This document shows positions 54,701-64,000 of a DNA stretch of 64,000 nt, piece after piece. A program made the position numbers and the translations under genes. The notes beneath the pieces are model-generated. The model made no database searches, had not been told where the DNA came from, and saw nothing but the letters and a program-made list of their open reading frames with translations. The stretch is taken from assembly GCA_009926865.1 (NCBI GenBank), contig RFOD01000005.1:1-64000 (forward strand), given 5' to 3'. This stretch comes from Gammaproteobacteria bacterium (GTDB taxonomy: Bacteria; Pseudomonadota; Gammaproteobacteria; Steroidobacterales; Steroidobacteraceae). Within the stretch, counting starts at the first letter, position 1. Each line of letters opens with the position of its first letter.

Positions 54701-57700
54701 GGCCGCTGACGAACCAGCCTCGCCGCGAAGTCCTAACCAACGTCGCAGCGTGGGTCGAACAAAACGTTCGGTGACTTCGGCCACCAAAGAATAGGCTGCC
54801 GGCACGACTACCAACGATAAGAGCGTGGATGTCATCAAACCGCCGATCACGGAAATACCGAGTGGCGTGCGGAAATTACCATCTGCACCGAGCCCAAGCG
54901 CTAAGGGCAGCATGCCCGCACCCATCGCGAGCGTGGTCATGATGACTGGCCGCGCTCGCTTACGGCAGGCCTCTATGAGCGCATCATAGCGCGGCATCCC
55001 CGCGCGCTCACCGATAATGGCGTAATCGACAATCAGGATCGAGTTCTTAGTCGCAATACCCGTCAACAACAAAAGCCCGATCAAAGACGGGAGCGATAAT
55101 GCATTCTGTGTCAAAAGCAGCGCTCCGAAGGCACCGCCGCCACAGAGCGGTACGGCTGCCAAAATCACAAACGGCTGAGTCGCGCTGTGAAACAGCAACA
55201 AAAGAACCACGTAAACCGCAACCACACCGGCTAACAACGCCAACACAAATCCCAAAAATAATTCAACGAATGCCTCGGAGTCCCCCGCTGGCACAATACG
55301 CACGCCAGGCGGCAAATTACTCGCTTCAGGCATGCGCATCACCTGCGCCATGACATCACCGAGCGGTCGACCGTTGAGCTCTGCGGAGACAGTGACATTG
55401 CGTTCCCGGTTCAAGCGATCGATGCGTGCAGGACCACTTCCCTCGGCGATCTCAGCCACAGCCGCGAGTGGTACCGGCCCGCGGCTACCCGGAACACGTA
55501 ACTGTCGTAATACAGACGGATCCGTCAAAGAAGTCCCCGCGAGTTGTACCCTTATTGGAATCTGTCGATCTGCGAGATTCAGTTTGGCTAAGCGTTGGCG
55601 AATGTCACCGCTCGTCGCAATACGCGCAGCATCGGCAATCGCCACCGTCGAGACCCCTAAATCAGCGGCGCGCGCAGGATCCGGCCGAATAATGATTTCT
55701 GGTCTAAGTAAAGCGGCAGTGGTGGTCACCGATCCCAGACCGGGAATGTCGCGAATCGCCGCGGCAAGTTCCCGCGAAGACTTGCCAAGCGCATCCAAGT
55801 CGCGCCCCGCGAGTACCAGACTTAATCGATCGCCGGGCCCCCCCGCTGCAAAGCCGACCCGAACACCCGGTATGTCCACCAAGGTAGCGCGAATCGCATC
55901 TTCGAGCTCAGCGCTACTGCGCGCTCGGTCTTTGACAAACTGCAGTGTTAAATTGAGTCGTCGCACCTCGGCAAAGCTCACGCCACCACTCATGGTCTCG
56001 CCCGCTTCACCGCCGACGGTCGTAAAGATACGCTCAATCTCAGGGACCCCCGAGCGCAAGCGTGATCGCACCTCACGTCCGATCTCCAATGAATCGCTCA
56101 GGCGTGCTCCAGGCGGTAACTCCACTTGCAGCTGTGCGCGAGACGCGTCGGTGGTCGGTACAAATGTTTTAGGAATTAAGGGAATCAGCGCCATCGACAG
56201 CACAAAGATGACGAGCGCCCCCACCAAGGTCAGACGTCGATGATGTAAAGCCAGATCAACCCAACCGAGATAACGTTTCAAAAGTTTCGAGTCAGCGGTG
56301 GACTTTGGCTCTCCCTGCATAAAGGTTGCCGCAAGCATCGGCGTTAAAAGTCGCGCGACGAGCAATGAAAATAGCACCGCTGCAGCGGCCGTCCAGCCAA
56401 ATTCCCGAAAGAACTTCCCTGTGACGCCTGGCATGAATGCGACCGGTACAAACACCGCCGCCAAAGTGGCCGAGGTCGCAATCACCGCGACGCCGATTTC
56501 ATCTGCTGCATCAATCGCCGCTTGTCTGGGCGATTTACCCATGGCCCGGTGACGGGCTACGTTCTCGACTTCAACAATCGCGTCATCCACCAGGACGCCA
56601 ATCACCACTGCCAGAGCGAGTAGCGTCAAAAGATTGAGCGAAAAATCGAGCCAGTACATCACAGCAAACGTTGGAATCACCGATAACGGCAGAGCGGTCG
56701 CAGAGATCCAGGTCGCTCGACTGTCGCGCAAGAAAAACCACACGACGATCACCGCCAGAATCGCGCCCTCCAGCAACATCGCCATCGAGGCATCGTAAGA
56801 CGCTTTGGCATCCTCGATGGTGGCTTGTACCTCGGTGAAGCGTACTTCGGGATGACGTTCGGCCAGACGCGCGAGCTCCTCGCGCACCGCCTCGCCCACC
56901 GCGACTTCACTGGAGCCACGAGTCCGACGCAAAGAAAAGCCGATGACGGACTTTTCATCCAGAAAAGCAGCACTGCGCGGCTCGGCCGCCCCGTCAGTCA
57001 CCGTCGCGATTGAAGATAGGCGTACGCTACGTCCATCGGGCAAATAAATCGGGTAGTTCGCTAAATCATTGGCCGTACGAACGACCGCAACCGTACGAAC
57101 AGACTGCTCAGCACCGCCCGCCTCGGTACGTCCACCCGGCCGCTCCAACTGTAAGCGTGCCAATTGATCCGATACCGAACCTGCCGACACACCCAAGGCT
57201 TGTAAGGCTTCAGGTCGTAAATCGACTCGTACCTCACGTTCGATCCCACCGACCCGACTGACCGAACCGACCCCCGAGACGCCATACATCGCCTTGGTGA
57301 CCGTGTCATCCACAAACCAAGATAATTCGTCGGGTGCGAGTCGATCCGACTCGACTGAATAAGCGAGTAAGGTTCCGCCGACCAGACTGAGTCGCTGCAC
57401 GAGTGGCTCATCGATATCGGCAGGTAACTCGCGACGAATTCGTGTGACCGCATCGCGCACCTCATCGAGCGCCTGATCCATGTCGCGACCGAGCTCAAAC
57501 TCAATTTTGGTGATCGATGAGCCTTCGCTGATCGCCGAGGTCATCCGATTGATATCGGCGATGCTGGAAACAGCATCTTCAATTTTGCGCGTGATATCGG
57601 TCTCAATTTGTGACGGCGTCGCCCCCGTCAACCCGACCGACACTTGCACACTCGGTAGTGCGATATCAGGTAGCTGCGAAATCGGTAGCTGACGCCAGCC

Positions 57701-57781
57701 CCAAAAACCCGCGAGCACCAAACCGACGAACAGCATCAAAGAAGGTAACGGGTACTGAATACCCCAGCGCGAGAGATTCAT
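54692..57781 (-). CDS. RND family efflux pump, inner-membrane permease (2)
   Basis: 1029 residues with a full RND layout. Proton-relay motif GVLVDDAIVEVEN in TM4, GATPSQIETDITRKIEDAV near the N-terminus and GIATKNSILIVDYA late. It is a paralog of the pump at 1579-4641 with the same overall plan (AcrB/HAE1-like). Start overlaps the adaptor stop by four bases. No outer-membrane channel in the operon. Converges on the PspC gene with a nine-base overlap, which may link envelope sensing and efflux by transcription interference; that is inference. Confidence 0.93.
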   Translation of the reverse strand: MNLSRWGIQYPLPSLMLFVGLVLAGFWGWRQLPISQLPDIALPSVQVSVGLTGATPSQIETDITRKIEDAVSSIADINRMTSAISEGSSITKIEFELGRDMDQALDEVRDAVTRIRRELPADIDEPLVQRLSLVGGTLLAYSVESDRLAPDELSWFVDDTVTKAMYGVSGVGSVSRVGGIEREVRVDLRPEALQALGVSAGSVSDQLARLQLERPGGRTEAGGAEQSVRTVAVVRTANDLANYPIYLPDGRSVRLSSIATVTDGAAEPRSAAFLDEKSVIGFSLRRTRGSSEVAVGEAVREELARLAERHPEVRFTEVQATIEDAKASYDASMAMLLEGAILAVIVVWFFLRDSRATWISATALPLSVIPTFAVMYWLDFSLNLLTLLALAVVIGVLVDDAIVEVENVARHRAMGKSPRQAAIDAADEIGVAVIATSATLAAVFVPVAFMPGVTGKFFREFGWTAAAAVLFSLLVARLLTPMLAATFMQGEPKSTADSKLLKRYLGWVDLALHHRRLTLVGALVIFVLSMALIPLIPKTFVPTTDASRAQLQVELPPGARLSDSLEIGREVRSRLRSGVPEIERIFTTVGGEAGETMSGGVSFAEVRRLNLTLQFVKDRARSSAELEDAIRATLVDIPGVRVGFAAGGPGDRLSLVLAGRDLDALGKSSRELAAAIRDIPGLGSVTTTAALLRPEIIIRPDPARAADLGVSTVAIADAARIATSGDIRQRLAKLNLADRQIPIRVQLAGTSLTDPSVLRQLRVPGSRGPVPLAAVAEIAEGSGPARIDRLNRERNVTVSAELNGRPLGDVMAQVMRMPEASNLPPGVRIVPAGDSEAFVELFLGFVLALLAGVVAVYVVLLLLFHSATQPFVILAAVPLCGGGAFGALLLTQNALSLPSLIGLLLLTGIATKNSILIVDYAIIGERAGMPRYDALIEACRKRARPVIMTTLAMGAGMLPLALGLGADGNFRTPLGISVIGGLMTSTLLSLVVVPAAYSLVAEVTERFVRPTLRRWLGLRGEAGSSAASA

Positions 57782-58854
57782 GCGCCGCTATCCGTCACAA
57801 GACGTACAAACTCCCCATCACCTAAAAAACCCGCGCCGCGGACCACGATCACCGCATTGACATCTAGGCCTGCACGAATCTCAATGAATTCGCCTTGCGA
57901 CGCACCCATCTCAATACGCTGCTGGCGAACACGATTACCCTCTTCGAGCACGAACACGTAGGGGAAGCCATCGCGAAATACCACCGACTGGCGCGGCACA
58001 ACGGCCACACGCGCAAGCCCCACGCGCAAGCGACCTTCGGCAAACATACCGGCGCGAAGTCGCCCCGGTTCAGGTAAATCCGCAAAGATTAAGGCGGTAC
58101 GCGTTTGTGGATCGAGCGAGGGCGAGACCGCACGAATTTGACCATTCACAATTTGGCCATCGAGCCCACGGACCTCAACCGGCGCGCCCACTTCGAGGCG
58201 TGATAGATCCGCTTCAGCGATTTCAGCTCGCCACTCTAGGCGGCCATCGCGAATCAGGCGAAGTAGCTCGACACCCGTTGAGACGATCTGACCGGGTTGC
58301 ACCGCTCGTGCAGCGATGATGCCCGCGTGCGGCGCGCGCAGTGTGGCAAAGCCCAAACGTAGGCGCGCCGAATCGCGCTCGGCTTCCGCCACCACACGCT
58401 GTGCCTCAGCTCGCGCTCGATTGGCTTGTAACTCATCAAAATTACTGCTGGAAATTAAATTTTGGGCCAACAGGCTCTCGCCACGCGTCGCCTGCGCCTG
58501 CGCGAGCTGCAAACTCGCCTCGGCCTGAGCAAGATTCGCTTCCGCCTGACGCGCTTGCACCTCGAGCGTCCGCTGATCGAGCTCGAGTAATGCTTGACCG
58601 GCCTCGACGCGATCGCCGGGTTCCACGAGGACCTTGGCGACTCGCAATCCGGACAGTTCAACGCCAAGCAGCATCTCCTGCCAGGCCGCCACCGAACCCG
58701 AGGCGATCACCTCACGCTCGACATCACGCATCTCTAACTGAGTCGTCGTCACCGTTAACGAGGCTACTGGCTCGCTCTCAGGCGCGGCCCGTCTGCCACA
58801 GGCCGATAAAGCCAGAACGATTAGACACAAAGAAAGCCAATGGGTAGCACGCAT
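57778..58854 (-). CDS. RND efflux periplasmic adaptor lipoprotein (2)
   Basis: 358 residues from the ATG at 58854 (MRATHW), chosen because it gives a lipoprotein signal with lipobox LALSACG; the track start adds 27 residues without signal character. Adaptor features: lipoyl half LRVAKVLVEPGDRVEAGQALLELD, a long alpha-hairpin rich in Ala/Gln/Glu (about 80-150), then ATLRAPHAGIIAARAV. Lipid-anchored like AcrA. Forms operon RND-2 with the pump. Confidence 0.88.
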   Translation of the reverse strand: MRATHWLSLCLIVLALSACGRRAAPESEPVASLTVTTTQLEMRDVEREVIASGSVAAWQEMLLGVELSGLRVAKVLVEPGDRVEAGQALLELDQRTLEVQARQAEANLAQAEASLQLAQAQATRGESLLAQNLISSSNFDELQANRARAEAQRVVAEAERDSARLRLGFATLRAPHAGIIAARAVQPGQIVSTGVELLRLIRDGRLEWRAEIAEADLSRLEVGAPVEVRGLDGQIVNGQIRAVSPSLDPQTRTALIFADLPEPGRLRAGMFAEGRLRVGLARVAVVPRQSVVFRDGFPYVFVLEEGNRVRQQRIEMGASQGEFIEIRAGLDVNAVIVVRGAGFLGDGEFVRLVTDSGA

Positions 58855-58944
58855 ACGCGCACGATACGCCTCCCCTAGGGGTCCCGGCGAGACCGATGGA
58901 CACCCTGACCAGTCGTCGGCCAGAGAGGCCTCCAAAGGAGGCTG

Positions 58945-61263
58945 TTAGCGAGAACGAATCTCAAAGCATTGGTGGATACGACTGTTACGCGCAAAGTCAG
59001 GCGGCAAGCTGCGTCGACTAATATCGCTAATCACAAATTGAACCGCCAAATTGGGGTCCAACTGAAATCGTTGGGCATTGGTGGAAAATACTAATAGCCC
59101 TGCGGGCGCCAATAATTGCATGCATTGCGCGATCAGCTGCGCATGATCCCGCTGCACATCGAGTACCCCCTGCATGCGTTTGCTATTGGAAAACGTCGGG
59201 GGATCACAAAAGATGAGATCGTACCGAGGCGCTGATGGGCGGATCGACTCCGCTTGCAGCCATTCACGCACATCCGCCTGGATCAACGCGTGCGGCGGCC
59301 GGGTCGCAGGAGAGGACCGACCCTCAAGCGGCGGACGCCAAAAGTCGGCAACCAAGCCGTTCAAGCGAAAATTATCTTGGGCCCACTCTAAATAGCGACC
59401 GGATAGATCTACGCTCGTGGTGGACAAAGCGCCTCCGACCGCCGCCTGCACACTCACACTCCCAGTGTAAGCAAATAGGTTCAATAATCGTTTACCGCTT
59501 GCGAGCTTGCTAAGCTGTTGGCGAATCGGACGGTGATCAAGGAAAAGTCCTGTATCAAGATATTCGCCTAAGCTAACAATAAATAGACAGTTATTTTCTT
59601 TGACCTGTAAGTTTATTGGCTCGATCTCGCTACGCTCGTATTGCTCACCGCGCTTACGACGTCGCCGAGTTCTTAGTCTGACCTGCTCTGGCGCAACACC
59701 CGTTGCCGACACGAGTCCTGCCAAGGCTTCATTACGACGCTTACGCAAGGTCTCCTCGGGAATCTGAGGAGGGGCGGCGTATTCTTGCACCATGAGCCAA
59801 GTCTGCTCAGCAGACGGTTCGCTAATCGGCGCTTGGGTGGCCTCGACGCCCAACGGCCTTCCCCGATACACATCGATCGCAAACGCATACTCGGGCATAT
59901 CTGCGTCATAGAGTCGATAACAATGAACGTCGTCGCGACTGAGCCATGCTGCCAACTGCTTCTGATTCTTACGTAGCCGGTTGGCCAGCATTTGCGCCCC
60001 TGGGGATTCGACGAGCGACAGATCGATACGCGGATGCGCCTGCCGAGTTGGGCGCATCTCGCGTGCACTCGACTCAGTCAAGTCAAAGCGCAATAAACGA
60101 CACTCCACCGCACCATTGAACACCGTATGCACTCGGCGCGCGCGCATGCCAAGCTCCAACCCGAGCGTCGCGTCACCGGTCAAGATCGCCGCCTGCCAGC
60201 CTTGAAAATGTTCCCTCAAAATGACGCCGAGCTGTTGATGCACGGCACGCGCGCCTTCCCTGTCTTCCAACCTGATGCCCCAAGGGGGGTTGGTACACAC
60301 GAGCCCGCCTGCCGACTGGATATCGGACACCGGCGGGGCGATCGTGTCGGTTAAATCCTCAACTTCAAATCGCGCCCACTCCTCAACCCCCGCACGCCGC
60401 GCATGCTCTCGGGCTGCACTGACTCGGCGACGATCCCGATCGCAACCGATCGCTACCACTTGGGGCGCTTTGGTCGCCGCAGCGTCGCCCGCGGTCATCG
60501 CTGAGGCGGGTACAGCTGAGGCTGTCAAAGATTGCCATAGCTCTGGGTCATGCCCTCGCCAGCCCAAAAATCCGAAATATTGACGATGGGCGCCTGCCGC
60601 CTCACCTTTGGCCATCCGTGCAGCCTCAATCACCAACGTGCCGACCCCACACATTGGATCGAACATCACCCCGCCTTGCTGCCTCACGCTCGGCCAGCCC
60701 GCGCGCAGTAGTACACCGGCTGCGACATTTTCTCTGAGGGGTGCGACACCGCTGTCGCTACGCCAGCCGCGTCGATGCAAGCTATCGCCCGCGAGATCTA
60801 CCGAGACCGTCAACTGCAGACCGTACGCGTGCACATGAATCCGCACATCCGGTTGCTCAGCCGCGATATTCGGTCGTCTTCCGTAGCGTTCGCGCAAACT
60901 GTCACAAATCGCGTCTTTGATTCGAAGAGCGCCGAAATGGCTATTGTTGATCGCCGGGTGTTGTCCTGTGAATTCACAGGCGAGCGTCCCATCGGGATCT
61001 ATATGTCGCGACCAGTCTAAGGCGCGTAGCCCTTGATAGAAGGCTTCTGCATCAGGCGCCTCCAGACGCGCAATCTCAAGATAGATCCGACTCGCAAGCC
61101 AGGACTCTCGACAGGCGCGATATGCCACGCGCAAATCGCCTGTGAATTGCACGGCGTTACCCCGCTCACGGATATCCTTGGCTCCAAGCTGCTGCAGTTC
61201 GATCGCGAGCAAATCAGCGAAGCCTCTCGGCACACTAGCGAGAAGGCGATAAAGTTCAGACAT
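58945..61263 (-). CDS. rlmL: Fused 23S rRNA methyltransferase RlmKL (m7G2069 / m2G2445)
   Basis: 772 residues from the ATG at 61263; the track start lies in the preceding gene. The N-terminal THUMP domain is followed by the RlmL methyltransferase with FDPMCGVGTLVIEAA and TNPPWG, which would make m2G2445. The C-terminal RlmK half has NLFAYTGSVSVQAA and FCDPPTFSNSKR for m7G2069. The fused form is typical of Gammaproteobacteria. The catalytic NPPY-type motif reads NPPW here. Its start overlaps the exonuclease gene by eight bases. Confidence 0.93.
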   Translation of the reverse strand: MSELYRLLASVPRGFADLLAIELQQLGAKDIRERGNAVQFTGDLRVAYRACRESWLASRIYLEIARLEAPDAEAFYQGLRALDWSRHIDPDGTLACEFTGQHPAINNSHFGALRIKDAICDSLRERYGRRPNIAAEQPDVRIHVHAYGLQLTVSVDLAGDSLHRRGWRSDSGVAPLRENVAAGVLLRAGWPSVRQQGGVMFDPMCGVGTLVIEAARMAKGEAAGAHRQYFGFLGWRGHDPELWQSLTASAVPASAMTAGDAAATKAPQVVAIGCDRDRRRVSAAREHARRAGVEEWARFEVEDLTDTIAPPVSDIQSAGGLVCTNPPWGIRLEDREGARAVHQQLGVILREHFQGWQAAILTGDATLGLELGMRARRVHTVFNGAVECRLLRFDLTESSAREMRPTRQAHPRIDLSLVESPGAQMLANRLRKNQKQLAAWLSRDDVHCYRLYDADMPEYAFAIDVYRGRPLGVEATQAPISEPSAEQTWLMVQEYAAPPQIPEETLRKRRNEALAGLVSATGVAPEQVRLRTRRRRKRGEQYERSEIEPINLQVKENNCLFIVSLGEYLDTGLFLDHRPIRQQLSKLASGKRLLNLFAYTGSVSVQAAVGGALSTTSVDLSGRYLEWAQDNFRLNGLVADFWRPPLEGRSSPATRPPHALIQADVREWLQAESIRPSAPRYDLIFCDPPTFSNSKRMQGVLDVQRDHAQLIAQCMQLLAPAGLLVFSTNAQRFQLDPNLAVQFVISDISRRSLPPDFARNSRIHQCFEIRSR

Positions 61264-62725
61264 CCGTGAATATCCTGTTTTCCGATTCCAAGCCGTCATC
61301 TAGTGACCAAGGACGGACTTTAATTTTTGATCGACTAAGCGCCCGACAGAGAATTCGATAGGTATCGATATCAAAGGGTGCATCTTGTGGCCGACTCATT
61401 TGGAGTGTCTGCAGTGAGTGGGGTGACGGCGGCAAATCATCAGCATCTGACTGAACGCTACCCACATATCGCCAGCGATCGATCACATGCCACTCACAGA
61501 GACCAAAATGACTACGCTCCTCGACGATCACGGCACCTGGCCACGGCCAGGGTTTTAACTTTTGTCTCGCGAGCGCGAGACTTGTCCTCAAGGCATGCTT
61601 GGCGGGTGGTTCTTTGCTCACGCACGCCCCCGCACAGCGGCCTACTTGAAACCCAAAGCAACTGCCCTCGCCGCGCTCCAATCCCAATAATTTACGACAT
61701 AGCTTGGATTCATCAGCGATCGACTCCAAGGCTTTCTTTGCATCTTTCGCACTACGATAAAGACCATAGAGATCACCCTCCGTAGGCCATGACCCACTGA
61801 GCTCGTAGAGCTTTGGCATTGAAGTGGGACTCCCGAGATACCAACTCCACCGCTCACCCTGGCCTCGCAATTGGCGGTTGTACACCGGCTGTAGCTCTTT
61901 GACCCAGCGAGCCTCGCGTAGCAGAGCGCCCAGTTCGCCGGCCGATTCATGCCAATCGATACGCCGGACCTGAGCGGCTAAGCGCTGCGCCTTGCCGTCC
62001 CGCAATGCGGTCCCAAAATGGGATAGGACTCGCTCGCGTAAGTTATTGGCTTTGCCGATGTAGAGAAGCGCTTCTTGCCCCGGCTCGCCTTCACCCCAAA
62101 AACGGTACACGCCTGGACTCTCGGGCAGATCATCGATCAGGTCCGAGGATAGGTGACTCGGCAGCGAGGGCCTTCGTGATACTTGGTCAATGGCTTGCTG
62201 CAGAGCCTCTGGCGCCTGCGTTTGTAATAACACCTGCCAAAACTGAGCGAGTAAATCGGCATCAGGCAATGCACGGTGTCTGTGCTCGCATTCAAGTCCG
62301 TGCCGCAGCATGATGGAATCTAAATTATGTCGCGGCTGCTCTGGAAATAGCGTTCGCGACAGTCTGACCGTACAAGTCACGGGCGCCACGTACGCGCGTC
62401 CAGCTCGACGCAGCTCGTTGCGTACAAACCCGTAATCGAAACGCGCGTTGTGTGCAATAAAACGACGTCCCTCAAGACGGGCTAAGATTTCGGGGACGAG
62501 GGAGGCAAATGGCGGGGCTTCAGCGACCATTTCATTGGTAATCCCGGTGAGCTGCACGATACCCGAAGGGATGCGCACACCCGGGTTCACGAGGCTCGAC
62601 CAGCGCCACTCGACCTCGCCGTCCGACATACCGACGATGGCGATCTCAGTAATCCGATGGAGGGCAGCGTGACCCCCCGTCGTTTCCACATCGACAAAAG
62701 CGATGGGCTGTCGCGCGGCCGTCAC
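61256..62725 (-). CDS. DnaQ-type 3'-5' exonuclease fused to GIY-YIG (UvrC/Cho-like) endonuclease
   Basis: 489 residues, GTG start at 62725. N-terminal DEDDh exonuclease (about 1-175): FVDVETTGG, IAHNARFDYGFVR and HRALPDADLLAQF. A GIY-YIG domain follows (about 200-290): SPGVYRFWGE...LLYIGKANNLRERVLSHF. The C-terminal segment is rich in Cys and Lys (CFGFQVGRCAGACV), as in Cho/UvrC-N-like proteins. The enzyme probably incises and trims damaged DNA. Between puuC and rlmL in one minus-strand run. Confidence 0.88.
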   Translation of the reverse strand: MTAARQPIAFVDVETTGGHAALHRITEIAIVGMSDGEVEWRWSSLVNPGVRIPSGIVQLTGITNEMVAEAPPFASLVPEILARLEGRRFIAHNARFDYGFVRNELRRAGRAYVAPVTCTVRLSRTLFPEQPRHNLDSIMLRHGLECEHRHRALPDADLLAQFWQVLLQTQAPEALQQAIDQVSRRPSLPSHLSSDLIDDLPESPGVYRFWGEGEPGQEALLYIGKANNLRERVLSHFGTALRDGKAQRLAAQVRRIDWHESAGELGALLREARWVKELQPVYNRQLRGQGERWSWYLGSPTSMPKLYELSGSWPTEGDLYGLYRSAKDAKKALESIADESKLCRKLLGLERGEGSCFGFQVGRCAGACVSKEPPAKHALRTSLALARQKLKPWPWPGAVIVEERSHFGLCEWHVIDRWRYVGSVQSDADDLPPSPHSLQTLQMSRPQDAPFDIDTYRILCRALSRSKIKVRPWSLDDGLESENRIFTDV

Positions 62726-62727
62726 AA

Positions 62728-64000
62728 TCAGAGAAGCTCAAGCCAAGTCGTCTTGAGCTCCGTGTATTTATCGAATGCGTGCAGTGATTTGTCGCGACCC
62801 ATACCCGACTGCTTAAAACCGCCAAAGGGCACAGTGATATCGTCGGCATCGTAGCAGTTAACGTACACCGTCCCCGCGCGTAACGCCTTGGCCGTGCGAT
62901 GAGCAAGGCTGATGTCCCGACTCCACACCGCCGCGGCCAAGCCATAGTCCGTGCCATTCGCGATCTGAATCGCCTCCTCAGCCGTCTCAAATTCGATCAC
63001 ACTCAGCACTGGACCAAAGATTTCCTCTTGTGCAATCCGCATCCCAGGCTGCACATCATCAAAAATAGTAGGCGGAAAGAAATATCCCCCAGATTCCTCG
63101 CGCACTCGCTCGCCACCGCATCGCAGCATGGCGCCTTGCTCGAGCCCACTTGCCACATACTGTTCAACTCGCGCGAGCTGGGCGGCATCCACAAGCGCCC
63201 CTAACCGAGTGGCAGGATCTAGAGGATCCGCGGGTTGATACTGACGAGAGAGCACCTGCAAGCGCTCCAATAACGCCCCCTTCAAACTACGGTGCACGAG
63301 TAGACGGGACCCCGCTGAGCACATCTCGCCCTGATTATAAAAAATCGCGCCCGCCGAGGCGGTGGCGGCGGCATCGAGGTCCGGACAATCCGCCATGATG
63401 ATATTGGCCGACTTGCCACCACACTCTAATCCGACGCGCTTCATATTCGAGTCAGCCGCATCGCGCATGACCGATTTACCCGTGAGAGTGGAACCCGTAA
63501 ACGCAACCGCATCCACCTGCATTGATAGCGCGAGCGCACGGCCTGCTGTGGGCCCAAAACCGGGTACTACATTAAACACACCGGCTGGAATCCCGGCCTC
63601 AATCGCCAACTGGGCTAATCGCAAAGCCCCCAGCGGAGATTTCTCTGACGGCTTTAACACCAACGAATTTCCTGCTGCCAAAATCGGCCCGATTTTCCAC
63701 GCGGCCATGAGCAGCGGAAAATTCCACGGCACGATCGCGCCGACCACACCAACCGGCTCCCGAGTAATCGTTGCCAAACTACCTGGGCCGGTGGGAGCTA
63801 CTTCCCCATACACTTTGTCGATCGCCTCGGCGTACCACTCGATACAGCGTGCGGTACCCGGTACGTCGGCGCGCAAACTCTCGCTGATGGGTTTACCCAT
63901 ATCGAGCGTCTCGAGTAGCGCCAATTCTTCTTTGTGGCGCAGGATCAAGTCAGCGAATTTTTTTAAAATGCGCTTGCGTTGAACGGGCCGCAACCCCGAC
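62728..64000 (-). CDS. puuC: Gamma-glutamyl-gamma-aminobutyraldehyde dehydrogenase (5' end outside window)
   Basis: The frame stays open to the window edge, so the N-terminal ~70 residues are missing; the TTG at 63993 in the track is not the start. NAD(P)-dependent ALDH: GVVGAIVPWNFPLL, ECGGKSANI with the catalytic Glu, and active cysteine in NQGEMCSAGSRL. The C-terminal PFGGFKQSGMGRDKSLHAFDKYTELKTTW closely follows PuuC. It oxidises the Puu pathway aldehyde to gamma-glutamyl-GABA. About 9 kb from puuB, so the pathway is split. Confidence 0.88.
   Translation of the reverse strand, partial: SGLRPVQRKRILKKFADLILRHKEELALLETLDMGKPISESLRADVPGTARCIEWYAEAIDKVYGEVAPTGPGSLATITREPVGVVGAIVPWNFPLLMAAWKIGPILAAGNSLVLKPSEKSPLGALRLAQLAIEAGIPAGVFNVVPGFGPTAGRALALSMQVDAVAFTGSTLTGKSVMRDAADSNMKRVGLECGGKSANIIMADCPDLDAAATASAGAIFYNQGEMCSAGSRLLVHRSLKGALLERLQVLSRQYQPADPLDPATRLGALVDAAQLARVEQYVASGLEQGAMLRCGGERVREESGGYFFPPTIFDDVQPGMRIAQEEIFGPVLSVIEFETAEEAIQIANGTDYGLAAAVWSRDISLAHRTAKALRAGTVYVNCYDADDITVPFGGFKQSGMGRDKSLHAFDKYTELKTTWLELL

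Noticed and set aside
63376-63385. Second GTCCGGAC-like site, inside puuC
   Set aside because: Lies in coding sequence with a partial match to the GntR palindrome and no promoter context.
1-64000. CRISPR arrays, tRNA/rRNA genes, IS elements, integrase or phage genes
   Set aside because: No regular direct repeats, RNA-gene patterns, transposase or integrase motifs were seen while reading both strands.

Overview
The window looks like a stretch of chromosome from an aerobic, heterotrophic gammaproteobacterium. It is moderately GC-rich by eye and very tightly packed, with many ATGA, GTGA and TGATG start/stop overlaps. The fused 23S rRNA methyltransferase RlmKL, isocitrate dehydrogenase kinase/phosphatase AceK, a PotFGHI importer and a Puu-type putrescine pathway point to Gammaproteobacteria. 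Three TonB receptors and CaiB/BaiF CoA-transferases fit an environmental (marine or soil) lineage. I cannot place it more precisely. No rRNA, tRNA, CRISPR, IS element or prophage was seen.

Layout. 0-6 kb: the 5' end of an RRM RNA-binding protein (minus), a YeiH-type transporter, and RND efflux operon 1 (adaptor plus pump, minus). 5.8-7.1 kb: a class C beta-lactamase-like serine hydrolase broken by a frameshift next to its catalytic serine. 7.2-11.3 kb: a low-oxygen locus, with usp and dksA/traR-like genes (minus) divergent from a FixL-like haem-PAS kinase and a FixJ-like regulator. Directly behind fixJ lies only the last ~85 codons of the CcoI copper ATPase, followed by an intact ccoS. This looks like the scar of a deleted cbb3 oxidase operon. 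11.2-15 kb: an outer-membrane protein and PEP carboxylase.

15-28.4 kb: a catabolic region. It holds a TonB receptor, an amidohydrolase, a CoA-transferase, a DMT permease and a HutC-type GntR regulator. A five-gene operon follows (MaoC hydratase, acyl-CoA dehydrogenase, two CoA-transferases, TonB receptor), with a perfect TGTCCGGACA palindrome between regulator and operon. Together these suggest uptake, CoA activation and oxidation/hydration of an unidentified carboxylic acid. 28.5-31 kb: two overlapping aminotransferase genes. 31-38 kb: a Kef-type antiporter with msrA, a methyltransferase/RIO-like kinase/small-protein cluster, and a patatin outer-membrane autotransporter.

38-54 kb: a third TonB receptor, agmatine deiminase, the icd-aceK pair, and a putrescine operon. 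That operon encodes PuuD, PuuA and PotFGHI, then a polyphosphate-glucokinase-like ROK protein and a cystathionine-lyase-like PLP enzyme; puuB is divergent. PuuC lies at the right edge, so PuuA, B, C and D are all in the window. 53.7-64 kb: a PadR-HAAS/PspC envelope-stress module with a perfect inverted repeat on its own promoter, RND efflux operon 2, rlmKL, an exonuclease/GIY-YIG protein and puuC.
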